From contig NZ_CAJFDC010000012.1 in NCBI RefSeq assembly GCF_904067045.1, positions 321,501 through 385,500 of the forward strand: 64,000 bases of DNA. Direction: 5' to 3'. A program made the translations under genes and the position numbers. This stretch comes from Pseudomonas sp. FEN. Its GTDB lineage: Bacteria > Pseudomonadota > Gammaproteobacteria > Pseudomonadales > Pseudomonadaceae. Each line of letters begins with the position of its first letter. Position 1 is the stretch's first letter. Below the pieces are notes generated by a model, which worked only from the letters and a program-made list of their open reading frames with translations, was not told the DNA's origin and did no database searches. Positions 1 to 8,900 of this stretch are shown in pieces.

Positions 1-1339
1 GGCCGATCACCTCAAGCTGAGCCTGAACTACCAGATCGCGAAAACCGACCAGAGCACCCTGGAAAACTATTTCCCCTTCACCCGTAACGTCCTGCGCCGC
101 CGCGACACGGTCTACGAAGAAAACCAGTGGGTCTTCGATGCCCAGGCCGACAAAGCCTTCAATGTCGGGGAGACCGATCACCTGTTGACCTACGGCACCA
201 CGCTCAAGCAACAGAAAGTCAGTGGTTCACGCAGCGGTTCCGCTACCTGCCTGGCCGTGAGCCGGGGTTGTACCGCCGTGGGCGCCGACAGCCCGTCCGA
301 CCGTCTGGTCAAGTCCAGCGACTTCCCGGACCCGACGCTCGACAGCTACAGCCTGTTCGCCCAGGACCAGATTGGCTGGAACCGCTGGACCTTCCTGCCG
401 GGCCTGCGCTATGACTACACCCAACTCAAGCCGCGGATCACCCAGGCGTTCCTCAACACCATCGCCGCGGCCGGTGGCGGCACCGTCGACGACGCCAACA
501 AGACCTGGCATCGGATTTCGCCCAAGTTCGGCCTGACCTACGCCCTGAGCGACCAGTACACCTGGTACGGGCAGTACGCCGAAGGTTTCCGCACCCCATC
601 GGCCAAGGCCCTGTACGGTCGTTTCCAGAACCTGAGCACGGGCTATCAGGTTGCGCCCAACCCGAACCTGCAACCGGAAAAGAGCAAAAGCTACGAGACC
701 GGCGTGCGCGGCAAGTTCGAGCACGGCACCTTCGACCTCACGCTGTTCTACAACCAGTATCGCGACTTCATCAACGAGGACGCCATCGCCCCCGGCTACA
801 GCGAGTTGACCTTCCAGAGCAACAACATCAAGCACGCCACCATCAAGGGCGGCGAACTCAAGGGACGCCTCGACCTGGATACCTTCGGCGCACCACCAGG
901 CCTCTACAGCAAGGGCTCCCTGGCCTATGCCCATGGTCGCAACAACGACACCGGCCAACCGCTCAACAGCGTCAACCCATTGACCGCCGTCATGGGCCTG
1001 GGCTACGACCAGGACAACTACGGCGGCCTGTTGAGCTGGACGCTGGTGCAGCGCAAGAAGCTGGTGGACAGCAGCAACTTCTTCTCGCCCGACGGCAAGG
1101 GCGAGCAGTTCAAGACCCCGAGCTACGGCGTGCTGGACCTGAGCGGCTACTACAAGGTCAGCCAGGATGTCACCGTCAACGCCGGCCTCTACAACCTGAC
1201 CGACAAGCAGTACTGGAACTGGGATGACGTGCGTGGCTACGACAGCGTCGGCGAAGCCGGTGTGCTGAACCCGGCCAACCTCGAGCGCCTGACCGCGCCG
1301 GGGCGCAATTTCTCGGTCAACCTGGTCTGGGACATCTGA
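1..1339 (+). CDS. TonB-dependent heme/hemoglobin receptor, C-terminal part (5' truncated by window edge)
   Basis: This is the outer-membrane beta-barrel part of a TonB-dependent receptor. The reading frame is open from base 2, so the N-terminal plug lies outside the window. The FRAP/NPNL signature of heme receptors is visible as FRTP (587-598) and NPNL (659-670), and the protein ends in a barrel-like tail (VNLVWDI). The loop between the two boxes has no His but contains Tyr residues. From family knowledge, PhuR of P. aeruginosa uses a Tyr in this loop as a heme ligand, whereas HasR-type receptors use His. The next gene is heme oxygenase, which supports heme as the substrate. Whether it is phuR, hxuA or another heme receptor cannot be settled without the N-terminus. 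Confidence 0.88.
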   Translation, partial: ADHLKLSLNYQIAKTDQSTLENYFPFTRNVLRRRDTVYEENQWVFDAQADKAFNVGETDHLLTYGTTLKQQKVSGSRSGSATCLAVSRGCTAVGADSPSDRLVKSSDFPDPTLDSYSLFAQDQIGWNRWTFLPGLRYDYTQLKPRITQAFLNTIAAAGGGTVDDANKTWHRISPKFGLTYALSDQYTWYGQYAEGFRTPSAKALYGRFQNLSTGYQVAPNPNLQPEKSKSYETGVRGKFEHGTFDLTLFYNQYRDFINEDAIAPGYSELTFQSNNIKHATIKGGELKGRLDLDTFGAPPGLYSKGSLAYAHGRNNDTGQPLNSVNPLTAVMGLGYDQDNYGGLLSWTLVQRKKLVDSSNFFSPDGKGEQFKTPSYGVLDLSGYYKVSQDVTVNAGLYNLTDKQYWNWDDVRGYDSVGEAGVLNPANLERLTAPGRNFSVNLVWDI

Positions 1340-1355
1340 TCGAACCACCGCTCAC

Positions 1356-1391
1356 CCGGGCGGATTTCACAGCGCCCGGACGAGTGTTTTT
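1356..1391 (+). terminator. Hairpin between heme receptor and hemO
   Basis: A perfect 7-bp stem (CCGGGCG at 1356-1362, CGCCCGG at 1373-1379) is followed a few bases later by a T-run at 1386-1391. It could be a weak terminator or an attenuator that lowers hemO transcription relative to the receptor. The T-run is displaced from the stem, so this is uncertain. Confidence 0.35.
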
Positions 1392-1454
1392 ACTGTCACG
1401 CATCTTCTGATTCGTCCAGTCACACAGCGCCTCTTAATTCTCAAGGACATGGTC

Positions 1455-2063
1455 ATGAGCACTCCGGACAACCGCCAGCAGCCGAGCCTGCGCTCGCAAC
1501 GCCTGAACCAGATCACCCACGCGCCACATGCCAGGCTCGACCAGTTGGTCAAAGCCCATGCGCCATTTGAAACCCGAGCCGGTTTCGCCCGTTTCGTGGT
1601 GGCCCAGTACCTGTTCCAGTCGGAGCTGGTGGCGCTGTACAACGACCCCGAACTGATCGCCATCATCGCGGACCTGCCCGAGCGCTGCCGCGCCGAAGCG
1701 GCCAAGGCCGACCTCGCCGACCTCGACACCGAAGTACCGGCGCCGCTGGCCGGTGCCGTGAACAACCCGAGCAAGGCCGAGGCCCTGGGTTGGCTCTTCG
1801 TCTCCGAAGGCTCGAAGCTCGGCGCCGCGTTCCTGATCAAGCGCGCGATGGGCCTGGGCCTGGGCGAAAGCTTCGGCGCCCGCCATCTGGGCGAGCCGGC
1901 CGGTGGCCGTGCCGAAGGCTGGAAGCGTTTTACCAGGAGCCTCGACGGGCTGGAGCTCAGCGCCGAGGAAGAAGTGGCGGCGGAAAAAGGCGCCATTGAT
2001 GCGTTCGTGCGCTTCACCGTGTTGCTGGAACAGGCTTACGCCACGGCGCCGGAACCGGTCTGA
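1455..2063 (+). CDS. hemO: Biliverdin-producing heme oxygenase
   Basis: Cytoplasmic heme oxygenase of the Pseudomonas HemO/PigA type, which opens imported heme to release iron and biliverdin. The protein is 202 aa and shows the family landmarks I recall from P. aeruginosa: LRSQRLN near the N-terminus, the proximal-His segment (PHARL, His about 25), FARFVVAQYLFQ, and EALGWLFVSEGSKLGAAFL, followed by FGARHL. An ATG at 1449 is also in frame, but AAGGA (1443-1447) is only 1 base from it and 7 bases from the ATG at 1455, so 1455 is chosen. It follows the heme receptor by 115 bases, which fits uptake followed by degradation. Confidence 0.92.
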   Translation: MSTPDNRQQPSLRSQRLNQITHAPHARLDQLVKAHAPFETRAGFARFVVAQYLFQSELVALYNDPELIAIIADLPERCRAEAAKADLADLDTEVPAPLAGAVNNPSKAEALGWLFVSEGSKLGAAFLIKRAMGLGLGESFGARHLGEPAGGRAEGWKRFTRSLDGLELSAEEEVAAEKGAIDAFVRFTVLLEQAYATAPEPV

Positions 2064-2089
2064 TACAAAATACTGGGGTGAACGGGACC

Positions 2090-2225
2090 TTGTGGCGAGC
2101 GGGCTTGCCCGCGCTGGGGGGCGAAGCGCCCCTGAAACCTGCGTGCACGGTATGTTAAGCAGGCCGAATGCACAGGTTCCACGGCTGCTGTGCAGCCGAG
2201 CGCGGGCAAGCCCGCTCGCCACAAA
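2090..2225. repeat. REP doublet, inverted pair (type tgtggcgagcgggc)
   Basis: Two inverted REP units facing each other: TTGTGGCGAGCGGGCTTG at the left and its complement CAAGCCCGCTCGCCACAA at the right, with a GGGGCG/CGCCCC inner stem. The same unit recurs at 7252-7387 and 14293-14420. It lies between hemO and the DUF454 gene. No gene is visible in 2064-2317 apart from this element. Confidence 0.85.
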
Positions 2226-2317
2226 TTGAGACCCGGCTCAAGATCACGTAGTACCTGACGAGCCATACAGAACACCAAGACTTGAGCCCATGCTCTCGGC
2301 GCACCACAATTGACACC

Positions 2318-2725
2318 ATGACCCAGTCCAGACCCTCCTCATCGAAACTCGCCCGCGTGCTCTTCGGCCTGCTCGCCTACGTCAGCCTGGGCATCGGCCT
2401 GATCGCCATCGTCATTCCCGGCCTGCCGACCACCGAGTTCATCCTGCTGGCCGCCTGGGCCGCGACCAAGAGTTCGCCGCGCCTGAGCGCCTGGCTGGAA
2501 AACCATCGCCTGTTCGGCCCGATCCTGAGCAACTGGCGCAATGGCAAGATCATCGCCCGCCGGGCCAAGATCAGCGCCACGCTGAGCATGCTGCTCTGTG
2601 CCACGCTGATGCTGGTGATGCTCGAACACGGTTGGCCGGTGTACCTGGCCATCGCCGGGATGAGCCTGGGCAATCTGTGGATCTGGTCGCGCCCGGAGCG
2701 GCTTGCCGTGCCCGACGCGCCTTGA
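2318..2725 (+). CDS. DUF454 / YbaN-family inner membrane protein
   Basis: Small integral membrane protein of 135 aa. After a short polar N-terminus it has a hydrophobic segment (about 10-35, containing the family-typical IPGLPTTEFILLAAWAA), a short amphipathic stretch (SSPRLSAWLENHRLFGPIL), a basic loop (RNGKIIARRAK), and two closely spaced hydrophobic segments (about 80-120). This is the layout of YbaN/DUF454. An upstream in-frame TTG at 2282 is possible, but the ATG at 2318 gives the normal family length. The function of the family is not known. Its position after hemO may be incidental, since a REP doublet separates them. Confidence 0.8.
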   Translation: MTQSRPSSSKLARVLFGLLAYVSLGIGLIAIVIPGLPTTEFILLAAWAATKSSPRLSAWLENHRLFGPILSNWRNGKIIARRAKISATLSMLLCATLMLVMLEHGWPVYLAIAGMSLGNLWIWSRPERLAVPDAP

Positions 2726-3067
2726 GGCCCATTCGGCGCTTGCCGCGCTCCGGGGCCGGCGATATTTGTGCTGATGCGCCAATTTGTAGCTACCGTCTTG
2801 CCCCCTTGACTCGCAACCGAGTATCTACAGGTCTGTGTCGTGCCCTCGATTTGTGTCCGGCGCGGTCCTGTAGAGCCTGGCTTGTCGGGACGCCGCATCG
2901 CAGCGAAGGCGTTCGTGAGCTAAAAGCTTCGCCAAAGCTTGACCCGCAACAGAGTATCTACAGGGACTGCTTGAACCGGCGGTGCGTGTCGCACGATCCG
3001 CGGGACGCCCGACATCGACAATCGGCGCTATTTCAGGTGCAATGGCCCTTCTCTCGGAGGGCCTGCG
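2726..3067. other. Intergenic region with degenerate REP flanked by 27-bp direct repeats
   Basis: I see no gene here. It contains two copies of a 27-base sequence (2805-2831 and 2938-2964, 25/27 identical, core GAGTATCTACAGG). They bracket a decayed REP of the GGCTTGTCGGGACGCCGC type (about 2867-2934). The ribosome-binding site GGAGGG of the CoA-transferase lies at its right end. Confidence 0.7.
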
Positions 3068-4420
3068 ATGACCGATCTACTGACGTCCATTCAAGCCGCA
3101 CTCGACCTGCCCCTCACGCCCCCGGTCTTCACCGGTAGCGGCGTTTTGCCCTCGGCCTTCGCCGTCACCGAACTGGCCGGCGCCACACTTGCCGCGGCTG
3201 GCCAGGCGGTGGCCGAACTGCTGCGGCAACAGAACGGGCAACGTCCCAGCGTCGAAGTCGACCGGCGCCTGGCCTCGCTCTGGTTCGGCACGGCGGTACA
3301 GCCGGTGGGCTGGGAAATCCCGCCACCCTGGGACCCGATTGCCGGTGACTACGCCAGCGCCGATGGCTGGATCCGCCTGCACACCAACGCCCCGCACCAT
3401 CGGCGCGCCGCCGAACGCGTCCTGGGCCTGGCCAGCGATCGCAACACCATGGCCAGCAAGGTTATCCAATGGTCGGCCGGCGAGCTGGAACAGGCCGTGG
3501 TCGAGGCCGGTGGCTGCGCCGCGCAAATGCGTGCATGGCCGGCCTGGAAGGAGCATCCGCAAGGGCTGGCGGTGAATGCCGAAGCACTGATCCAGCGAAC
3601 CACGAACGACAGCCATGGCCCACGGATCTGGCTGGGCTGCGAGGCGCGCCCACTGGCGGGCATCAAGGTCCTCGACCTGACCCGCATCCTCGCCGGCCCC
3701 GTGGCCAGCCGCTTGCTCGCCGGGCTGGGCGCCGAGGTGCTGCGCATCGACCCGCCGACCTGGGACGAACCCGCCCTGGCCCCGGATGTGACCCTGGGCA
3801 AGCGCTGTGCCCGCCTGAACCTGCATGACGCCGCTGACCGCGAGGTTTTCGAAGGCTTGCTGGGCGGCGCCGACATCCTCCTGCACGGCTACCGCGCCGA
3901 TGCGCTGGACGGACTCGGCTACGATGCCCGGCGACGCCAGCGCCTGGCCCCCGGACTGATCGATGTGAGCCTGAACGCCTACGGCTGGAGCGGCCCGTGG
4001 CGCAATCGCCGGGGTTTCGACAGCCTGGTACAGATGAGCTGCGGCATCGCCCAGGCCGGCATGCTCTGGAAACAGGCGGACAAACCCACCCCGCTACCGG
4101 TGCAGGCGCTGGACCATGGCAGCGGTTACCTGATGGCCGCCGCGGCGATCCGCGCGCTGAGCGAACGCCTGCACAGCGGACTGGGGGGCTCGGCGCGCTT
4201 GTCACTGGCCCGTACGGCGAAGTTGTTGGTGGAACAGGGTGCGGTCAATGGGACCGAGCCTCTGTCAGCCACCGGGACACCAGACTGGAATCCAGTGCTG
4301 GAACAGACCTCCTGGGGTCCGGCACGACGTTTGCTGTCGCCGCTGAAGATCGGGACGCTGCCCTTGCAGTGGGCTTTGCCGGCCACGAAGCTGGGGGCTC
4401 ATCCGCCACAGTGGTGGTGA
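3068..4420 (+). CDS. CaiB/BaiF family CoA-transferase (class III)
   Basis: A 450-aa cytosolic protein of the class III CoA-transferase family, which moves CoA between carboxylic acids. The strongest family block is in the middle: LAGIKVLDLTRILAGPVASR, then LLAGLGAEVLRIDPP (about residues 198-235), followed by LNLHDAADREVFEGLLGGADILLHGYR and the GFDSLVQMSCGIA segment. The N-terminal ~190 residues are less typical and resemble the extended form often annotated as acetyl-CoA hydrolase or CoA-transferase in Pseudomonas. GGAGGG lies just upstream of the ATG. The substrate cannot be inferred. It stands alone between a REP-containing gap and the arc promoter. Confidence 0.8.
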   Translation: MTDLLTSIQAALDLPLTPPVFTGSGVLPSAFAVTELAGATLAAAGQAVAELLRQQNGQRPSVEVDRRLASLWFGTAVQPVGWEIPPPWDPIAGDYASADGWIRLHTNAPHHRRAAERVLGLASDRNTMASKVIQWSAGELEQAVVEAGGCAAQMRAWPAWKEHPQGLAVNAEALIQRTTNDSHGPRIWLGCEARPLAGIKVLDLTRILAGPVASRLLAGLGAEVLRIDPPTWDEPALAPDVTLGKRCARLNLHDAADREVFEGLLGGADILLHGYRADALDGLGYDARRRQRLAPGLIDVSLNAYGWSGPWRNRRGFDSLVQMSCGIAQAGMLWKQADKPTPLPVQALDHGSGYLMAAAAIRALSERLHSGLGGSARLSLARTAKLLVEQGAVNGTEPLSATGTPDWNPVLEQTSWGPARRLLSPLKIGTLPLQWALPATKLGAHPPQWW

Positions 4421-4548
4421 GTCCAGGATCACCGGGGCGCCGTTTGCGTATCGTCCGTAACCGTTCTGGAACGGGCCCCTTCGCGCGTTGCCAGTCCATC
4501 CCCGTCACAGGCTCACGGCATGCTTCAACGCTCGAATGTGCCGGTGAT

Positions 4549-4597
4549 CTGATCTAAATCATTTTCCGATTCGGCCCCTGACCTACCCTGTAGCCTC
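4549..4597 (+). promoter_or_regulatory. Anr (FNR-type) promoter of the arc operon
   Basis: The dyad CTGAT-CTAA-ATCAT (4549-4562) matches the Anr/FNR consensus TTGAT-N4-ATCAA at 8 of 10 defined bases. A -10-like TACCCT sits at about 4584-4589, so transcription would begin near 4597. That puts the dyad centre at about -41.5, the class II activator position. Anr activation of the arginine deiminase operon under low oxygen is established in P. aeruginosa. The assignment here is by sequence only. Confidence 0.75.
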
Positions 4598-4622
4598 ACT
4601 TCTGCCGGATTGGAGCCCTGCA

Positions 4623-4718
4623 ATGCCTGAGCTTCCTGGAAAACCACGATCAGGCGCGCGAGTCGCTCGTGCCCGAATGGTTTCCCACGGCCCGCACAAT
4701 GGCTTCCCGTCCCTGTAA
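4623..4718 (+). pseudogene. arcD: 31-codon remnant of arcD (arginine-ornithine antiporter)?
   Basis: A short ORF lies where arcD normally precedes arcA. It has its own ATG and a well-spaced GGAG (4612-4615). Its first part ([10 protein letters not shown]) resembles the ArcD N-terminus as I recall it (GKLRLGALVA). Its last part (GPHNGFPSL, stop) resembles the ArcD C-terminus (GLYDGFLTL, stop), with several changes that are single T-to-C transitions. I read it as the two ends of arcD joined by a large in-frame deletion and then drifting. The comparison is from memory and needs an alignment. Otherwise it is a short leader ORF. Confidence 0.5.
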
Positions 4719-4752
4719 CACCCCGTTTGTTCCGCTCTCTGGAGGATCTGCA

Positions 4753-6009
4753 ATGACCACGGAAAAAGTGAAATACGGCGTTCATTCCGAAGCCGGCAAG
4801 CTGCGCAAGGTGCTGGTCTGCTCACCGGGCCTGGCGCACCAGCGGCTGACCCCGAACAACTGTGACGAACTGCTGTTCGACGATGTGATCTGGGTAGCCC
4901 AGGCCAAGCGCGATCACTTCGACTTCGTCACCAAGATGCGCGAACGCGATATCGACGTGCTGGAAATGCACAACCTGCTGACCGACATCGTCGGCCAGAA
5001 GGAAGCCCTGGACTGGATCCTCGAGCGCAAGATCACCGCCAACCAGGTCGGCCTGGGACTGGTCCATGAGGTCGACTCGTGGCTGCGCAGCCTGGAGCCA
5101 CGCAAAATCGCCGAGTTCCTGATCGGCGGCGTTTCGGCCGATGACCTGCCCAACAGCTTCGGTGGCAAGACCATCGAGATGTTTCGCGACTTCCTCGGCC
5201 ACTCCAGCTTTATCCTGCCACCGCTACCCAATACCCAGTTCACCCGCGACACCACCTGCTGGATCTTTGGCGGCGTGACACTCAACCCGATGTACTGGCC
5301 GGCGCGACGCCAGGAAACCCTGTTGGCCAGCGCCATCTACAAGTTCCACCCGGAATTCGTCAACGCCGACTTCCAGGTCTGGTACGGCGACCCGGACCAG
5401 GAGCACGGCAATGCCACCCTCGAAGGCGGCGACGTGATGCCCCTGGGCAACGGCGTGGTGCTGATCGGCATGGGCGAGCGCTCCTCGCGCCAGGCCATCG
5501 GCCAACTGGCGCTGAACCTGTTCAAGCACAACGCGGTGGAGCGGGTGATCGTCGCCGGCCTGCCGAAGTCCCGCGCGGCCATGCACCTGGATACCGTATT
5601 CAGTTTCTGCGACCGCGACCTGGTGACCATCTTCCCGGAAGTGGTGAGCCAGATCGTCGCCTTCAGCCTGCGACCCGACGAAAGCAAGCCCGGTGGCATC
5701 GACGTGCGCCGTGAAGAAAGCAGTTTCCTCGACACCGTCGCCAAGGCCCTCAACCTCAAGGCCCTGCGCGTGGTGGAAACCGGCGGCAACAGCTTCGCCG
5801 CCGAGCGTGAACAGTGGGACGACGGCAACAACGTGGTGGCCGTGGAGCCCGGGGTGGTGATCGGTTACGACCGCAACACCTACACCAACACCTTGCTGCG
5901 CAAGGCCGGCGTGGAAGTCATCACCATCAGTGCCAGCGAACTGGGCCGTGGTCGTGGCGGCGGCCATTGCATGACCTGCCCGATCATTCGCGACCCGATC
6001 GATTACTAA
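4753..6009 (+). CDS. arcA: Arginine deiminase
   Basis: Converts arginine to citrulline and ammonia, the first step of the arginine deiminase pathway used for ATP under anoxia. The 418-aa length is standard. Family motifs are visible: the N-terminal [40 protein letters not shown], and the C-terminal [14 protein letters not shown] with the nucleophilic Cys (about residue 406). An in-frame ATG exists at 4669, but the ATG at 4753 has GGAGGA (4741-4746) at ideal spacing and gives the normal N-terminus. It is the first full gene of the arcABC operon. Confidence 0.97.
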   Translation: MTTEKVKYGVHSEAGKLRKVLVCSPGLAHQRLTPNNCDELLFDDVIWVAQAKRDHFDFVTKMRERDIDVLEMHNLLTDIVGQKEALDWILERKITANQVGLGLVHEVDSWLRSLEPRKIAEFLIGGVSADDLPNSFGGKTIEMFRDFLGHSSFILPPLPNTQFTRDTTCWIFGGVTLNPMYWPARRQETLLASAIYKFHPEFVNADFQVWYGDPDQEHGNATLEGGDVMPLGNGVVLIGMGERSSRQAIGQLALNLFKHNAVERVIVAGLPKSRAAMHLDTVFSFCDRDLVTIFPEVVSQIVAFSLRPDESKPGGIDVRREESSFLDTVAKALNLKALRVVETGGNSFAAEREQWDDGNNVVAVEPGVVIGYDRNTYTNTLLRKAGVEVITISASELGRGRGGGHCMTCPIIRDPIDY

Positions 6010-6065
6010 CCAATATTCAAACCTGCCCTTGCCCCCACGAAGGGTCACGGTCGGATGCATGGCCC

Positions 6066-6141
6066 CTGTAGGAGCAGGGCTTGCCCGCGAAGCTTCTGGC
6101 GGTCTTGAGGACGCCTTCGCGGGCAAGCCCTGCTCCTACAG
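6066..6141. repeat. REP hairpin between arcA and arcB (type tgtaggagcagggc)
   Basis: A long near-perfect inverted repeat: TGTAGGAGCAGGGCTTGCCC at the left is complementary to the right arm ending at 6140, with an inner GCGAAG/CTTCGC stem. It sits inside the arc operon, where such a hairpin can stabilise the upstream arcA transcript. Confidence 0.88.
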
Positions 6142-6201
6142 GACGGCGGCATCCGGTCGGCTCGGGACAGGCGGATAACCAACACCCCAGGAGATCCACA
6201 C

Positions 6202-7212
6202 ATGGCTTTCAATATGCGCAACCGCAGCCTGCTGAGTTTGATGCACCATACCAACCGCGAGCTGCACTATCTGCTCGACCTGTCGCGCGACCTCAAGCGT
6301 GCCAAGTACACCGGCACCGAGCAACAGCATCTCAAGGGCAAGAACATCGCCCTGATCTTCGAAAAAACCTCGACCCGCACCCGCTGCGCCTTCGAAGTCG
6401 CGGCCCATGACCAGGGCGCCCACGTCACCTATATCGATCCGGTGTCGTCGCAGATCGGCCACAAGGAGAGCATGAAGGACACTGCCCGCGTGCTCGGGCG
6501 GATGTTCGACGCCATCGAGTACCGTGGCTTCGAACAGGAAATCGTCGAGGAACTGGCGAAGTTCGCCGGCGTGCCGGTGTTCAACGGCCTGACCGCCGAA
6601 TTCCATCCGACGCAGATGATCGCCGACACCCTGACCATGCGTGAGCACAGCGACAAACCGCTGCATGACATCAGCTACGCCTACCTGGGCGATGCGCGCT
6701 ACAACATGGGCAACTCGCTGCTGATGATCGGTGCCAAGCTCGGCATGGACGTGCGCATCGGCGCGCCGAAGGCCCTCTGGCCCCATGAAGACTTCATCGC
6801 CCAGTGCCAGGCGTTTGCCGAGGAAAGCGGCGCGCGCATCACCATCACCGAAGACCCGAAGGAAGCGGTCAAGGGCGTGGACTTCATCCATACCGATATC
6901 TGGGTGTCCATGGGCGAGCCGGTGGAGGCCTGGGACGAGCGCATCGAGCAACTGCTGCCGTATCAGGTCAACGCGAAAATGATGAAGGCCGCGGGCAATC
7001 CCCGGGTCAAGTTCATGCACTGCCTGCCGGCCTTCCACAACAGCGAAACCAAGGTCGGCAAGGACATCGCGAGCCGCTACCCGCATCTGGCCAACGGGGT
7101 TGAAGTGACCGAGGAGGTGTTCGAGTCGCCGGCCAACATCGCTTTCGAGCAGGCGGAAAACCGCATGCACACGATCAAGGCGATCCTGGTGTCGGCGCTG
7201 GCGGATATCTGA
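6202..7212 (+). CDS. arcB: Catabolic ornithine carbamoyltransferase
   Basis: Phosphorolysis of citrulline to ornithine and carbamoyl phosphate. The protein is 336 aa and begins [13 protein letters not shown], as in the P. aeruginosa enzyme. The carbamoyl-phosphate motif is [15 protein letters not shown] (about residues 54-68), the ornithine-binding segment is around DIWVSMGE, and the HCLPAFH motif lies near residue 275. AGGAG lies upstream at normal spacing. It is the second gene of arcABC, separated from arcA by a REP hairpin and from arcC by a REP doublet. Confidence 0.97.
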   Translation: MAFNMRNRSLLSLMHHTNRELHYLLDLSRDLKRAKYTGTEQQHLKGKNIALIFEKTSTRTRCAFEVAAHDQGAHVTYIDPVSSQIGHKESMKDTARVLGRMFDAIEYRGFEQEIVEELAKFAGVPVFNGLTAEFHPTQMIADTLTMREHSDKPLHDISYAYLGDARYNMGNSLLMIGAKLGMDVRIGAPKALWPHEDFIAQCQAFAEESGARITITEDPKEAVKGVDFIHTDIWVSMGEPVEAWDERIEQLLPYQVNAKMMKAAGNPRVKFMHCLPAFHNSETKVGKDIASRYPHLANGVEVTEEVFESPANIAFEQAENRMHTIKAILVSALADI

Positions 7213-7251
7213 CGAACCAACCTCAACCGCGTATATGTGATGAACGGCTTT

Positions 7252-7387
7252 TTGTGGCGAGCGGGCCTGCCCGCGCTGGGGTGCGAAGCGCCCCTGAAAC
7301 CTGGCAACTCGCTGCACCTGATAAACCGATGTTGCAGGTTTTGCGACTGCTTCGCCGCCGAACGGGGGCAAGCCCCCCTCGCCACAA
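7252..7387. repeat. REP doublet between arcB and arcC
   Basis: An inverted pair of the same type as 2090-2225 (TTGTGGCGAGCGGGC at left, CTCGCCACAA at right; the inner GCGAAGCGCCCCTGAAACC is also shared). It fills most of the arcB-arcC gap. Confidence 0.85.
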
Positions 7388-7441
7388 GGTCAAGTGCCAC
7401 AAGGTTCGATCGCTCTCGTTTACTTTGGAAGGACAGTACCC

Positions 7442-8371
7442 ATGCGTATCGTCGTAGCCCTGGGCGGTAACGCCCTCCTGCGTCGTGGCGAACCCATGAC
7501 CGCGGACAATCAACGCGCCAATATCCGTATCGCCACCGAACAGATTGCCAGGATCCATCGTGGCAACCAGTTGGTCATCGCCCATGGCAACGGCCCGCAG
7601 GTCGGCCTGCTATCGTTGCAGGCCGCCGCCTACACTACGGTGGCAGCCTACCCGCTGGACGTACTCGGCGCCGAAACCGAAGGCATGATCGGCTACATCA
7701 TCGAACAGGAATTGGGCAACCTGCTGGATTTCGAGGTGCCCTTCGCCACCTTGCTCACCCAGGTCGAAGTCGACCCCAAGGACCCGGCCTTCCAGCACCC
7801 GAGCAAACCCATCGGCCCGGTGTATAGCGAGGCCGAAGCGCAAAGACTGGCCGCGGAAAAAGGCTGGAGCATCGCCGCCGACGGCGACAAATTCCGGCGC
7901 GTGGTCGCCAGCCCGAAACCCAAGCGCATCTTCGAAATCCGTCCGATCAAATGGTTGCTGGACAAGGGCAGTATCGTGATCTGTGCCGGCGGTGGCGGCA
8001 TCCCGACCATGTATGGGGAAGATGGCAAGCTCCAGGGTATCGAGGCGGTGATCGACAAGGACCTGTGCTCGGCGCTGCTGGCCGAACAGTTGGACGCCGA
8101 CCTGCTGGTGATCGCCACGGACGTCAATGCGGCCTTTGTCGACTGGGGCCAACCGAGCCAGAAAGCCATTATCCAGGCCCATCCCGACGACCTTGAGAAA
8201 CTCGGTTTCGCCGCCGGTTCCATGGGCCCGAAAGTCCAGGCCGCGTGCGCGTTCGCCAGGCACACCGGCAAGGTCGCGGTGATCGGTTCACTGGCGGATA
8301 TCGAGGCGATAGTCCAAGGTAAGGCGGGTACCCGGATCAGCACGGCACAACCCGGCATCACTTATTCATGA
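7442..8371 (+). CDS. arcC: Carbamate kinase
   Basis: Transfers phosphate from carbamoyl phosphate to ADP, the ATP-yielding last step of the arginine deiminase pathway. The 309-aa protein starts [17 protein letters not shown] and contains [33 protein letters not shown] and the C-terminal [10 protein letters not shown], all typical of the family. An upstream in-frame start at 7394 exists, but GGAAGGA lies just before the ATG at 7442 and the protein then aligns end to end with the family as I know it. Third gene of arcABC. Confidence 0.97.
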   Translation: MRIVVALGGNALLRRGEPMTADNQRANIRIATEQIARIHRGNQLVIAHGNGPQVGLLSLQAAAYTTVAAYPLDVLGAETEGMIGYIIEQELGNLLDFEVPFATLLTQVEVDPKDPAFQHPSKPIGPVYSEAEAQRLAAEKGWSIAADGDKFRRVVASPKPKRIFEIRPIKWLLDKGSIVICAGGGGIPTMYGEDGKLQGIEAVIDKDLCSALLAEQLDADLLVIATDVNAAFVDWGQPSQKAIIQAHPDDLEKLGFAAGSMGPKVQAACAFARHTGKVAVIGSLADIEAIVQGKAGTRISTAQPGITYS

Positions 8372-8426
8372 GAACCATCGGGCAGGCCCGTGGTCTGCCC
8401 TACTTCATGCTTTGAAGGAGAACACC

Positions 8427-8786
8427 ATGGCCACATTCGATCCCGGTCATCTGCATATTCAGCGTGTGGCCTTGCAACCCGGCGATTTCAGCTACGACCT
8501 CAGGATCGACTATGAGGTGGTGCAGGACCCGAAGGAAGGCACGGCCATGCAGTTCACCCTGCACGGCGACATCAACGGCCGAGCATTCAGCGAAGTGTTC
8601 ACCCTGCCCAGGGACCTGGCGTTCAACTTCGCCGGCGAAGCCTTCCATATCGCAGTGAAGCACGGCATGCCGAAAAGTGCCGACCTGCGCACCATGCATG
8701 GCCACTACGACCGGATGTTCGAAGACGTTCGTGCAAAACTCCATGCCCAATCCGGTGAGCCGGTGAAACCCGAGCATCTTGGATAA
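8427..8786 (+). CDS. DUF5064-like hypothetical protein
   Basis: A 119-aa soluble protein without signal peptide or membrane segment, starting MATFDPGHLHIQRV, with a strong AAGGAG upstream. It lies 55 bases after arcC in the same direction and may be co-transcribed with the arc operon. A GGGCAG/CTGCCC hairpin (about 8378-8399) sits between them. I recognise it as the small Pseudomonas family labelled DUF5064 with moderate confidence. Its function is unknown. Confidence 0.7.
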   Translation: MATFDPGHLHIQRVALQPGDFSYDLRIDYEVVQDPKEGTAMQFTLHGDINGRAFSEVFTLPRDLAFNFAGEAFHIAVKHGMPKSADLRTMHGHYDRMFEDVRAKLHAQSGEPVKPEHLG

Positions 8787-8900
8787 CGCCCCCACGCTCA
8801 ATGCCGACAGGTAAAGTCCCTCGCGGCACGCTGGATTTCACCAAAGTCCTCGTGCCAAGGCATAATTGCCGCCCTCGCGCCCGGAACTCCGAACCACCCC

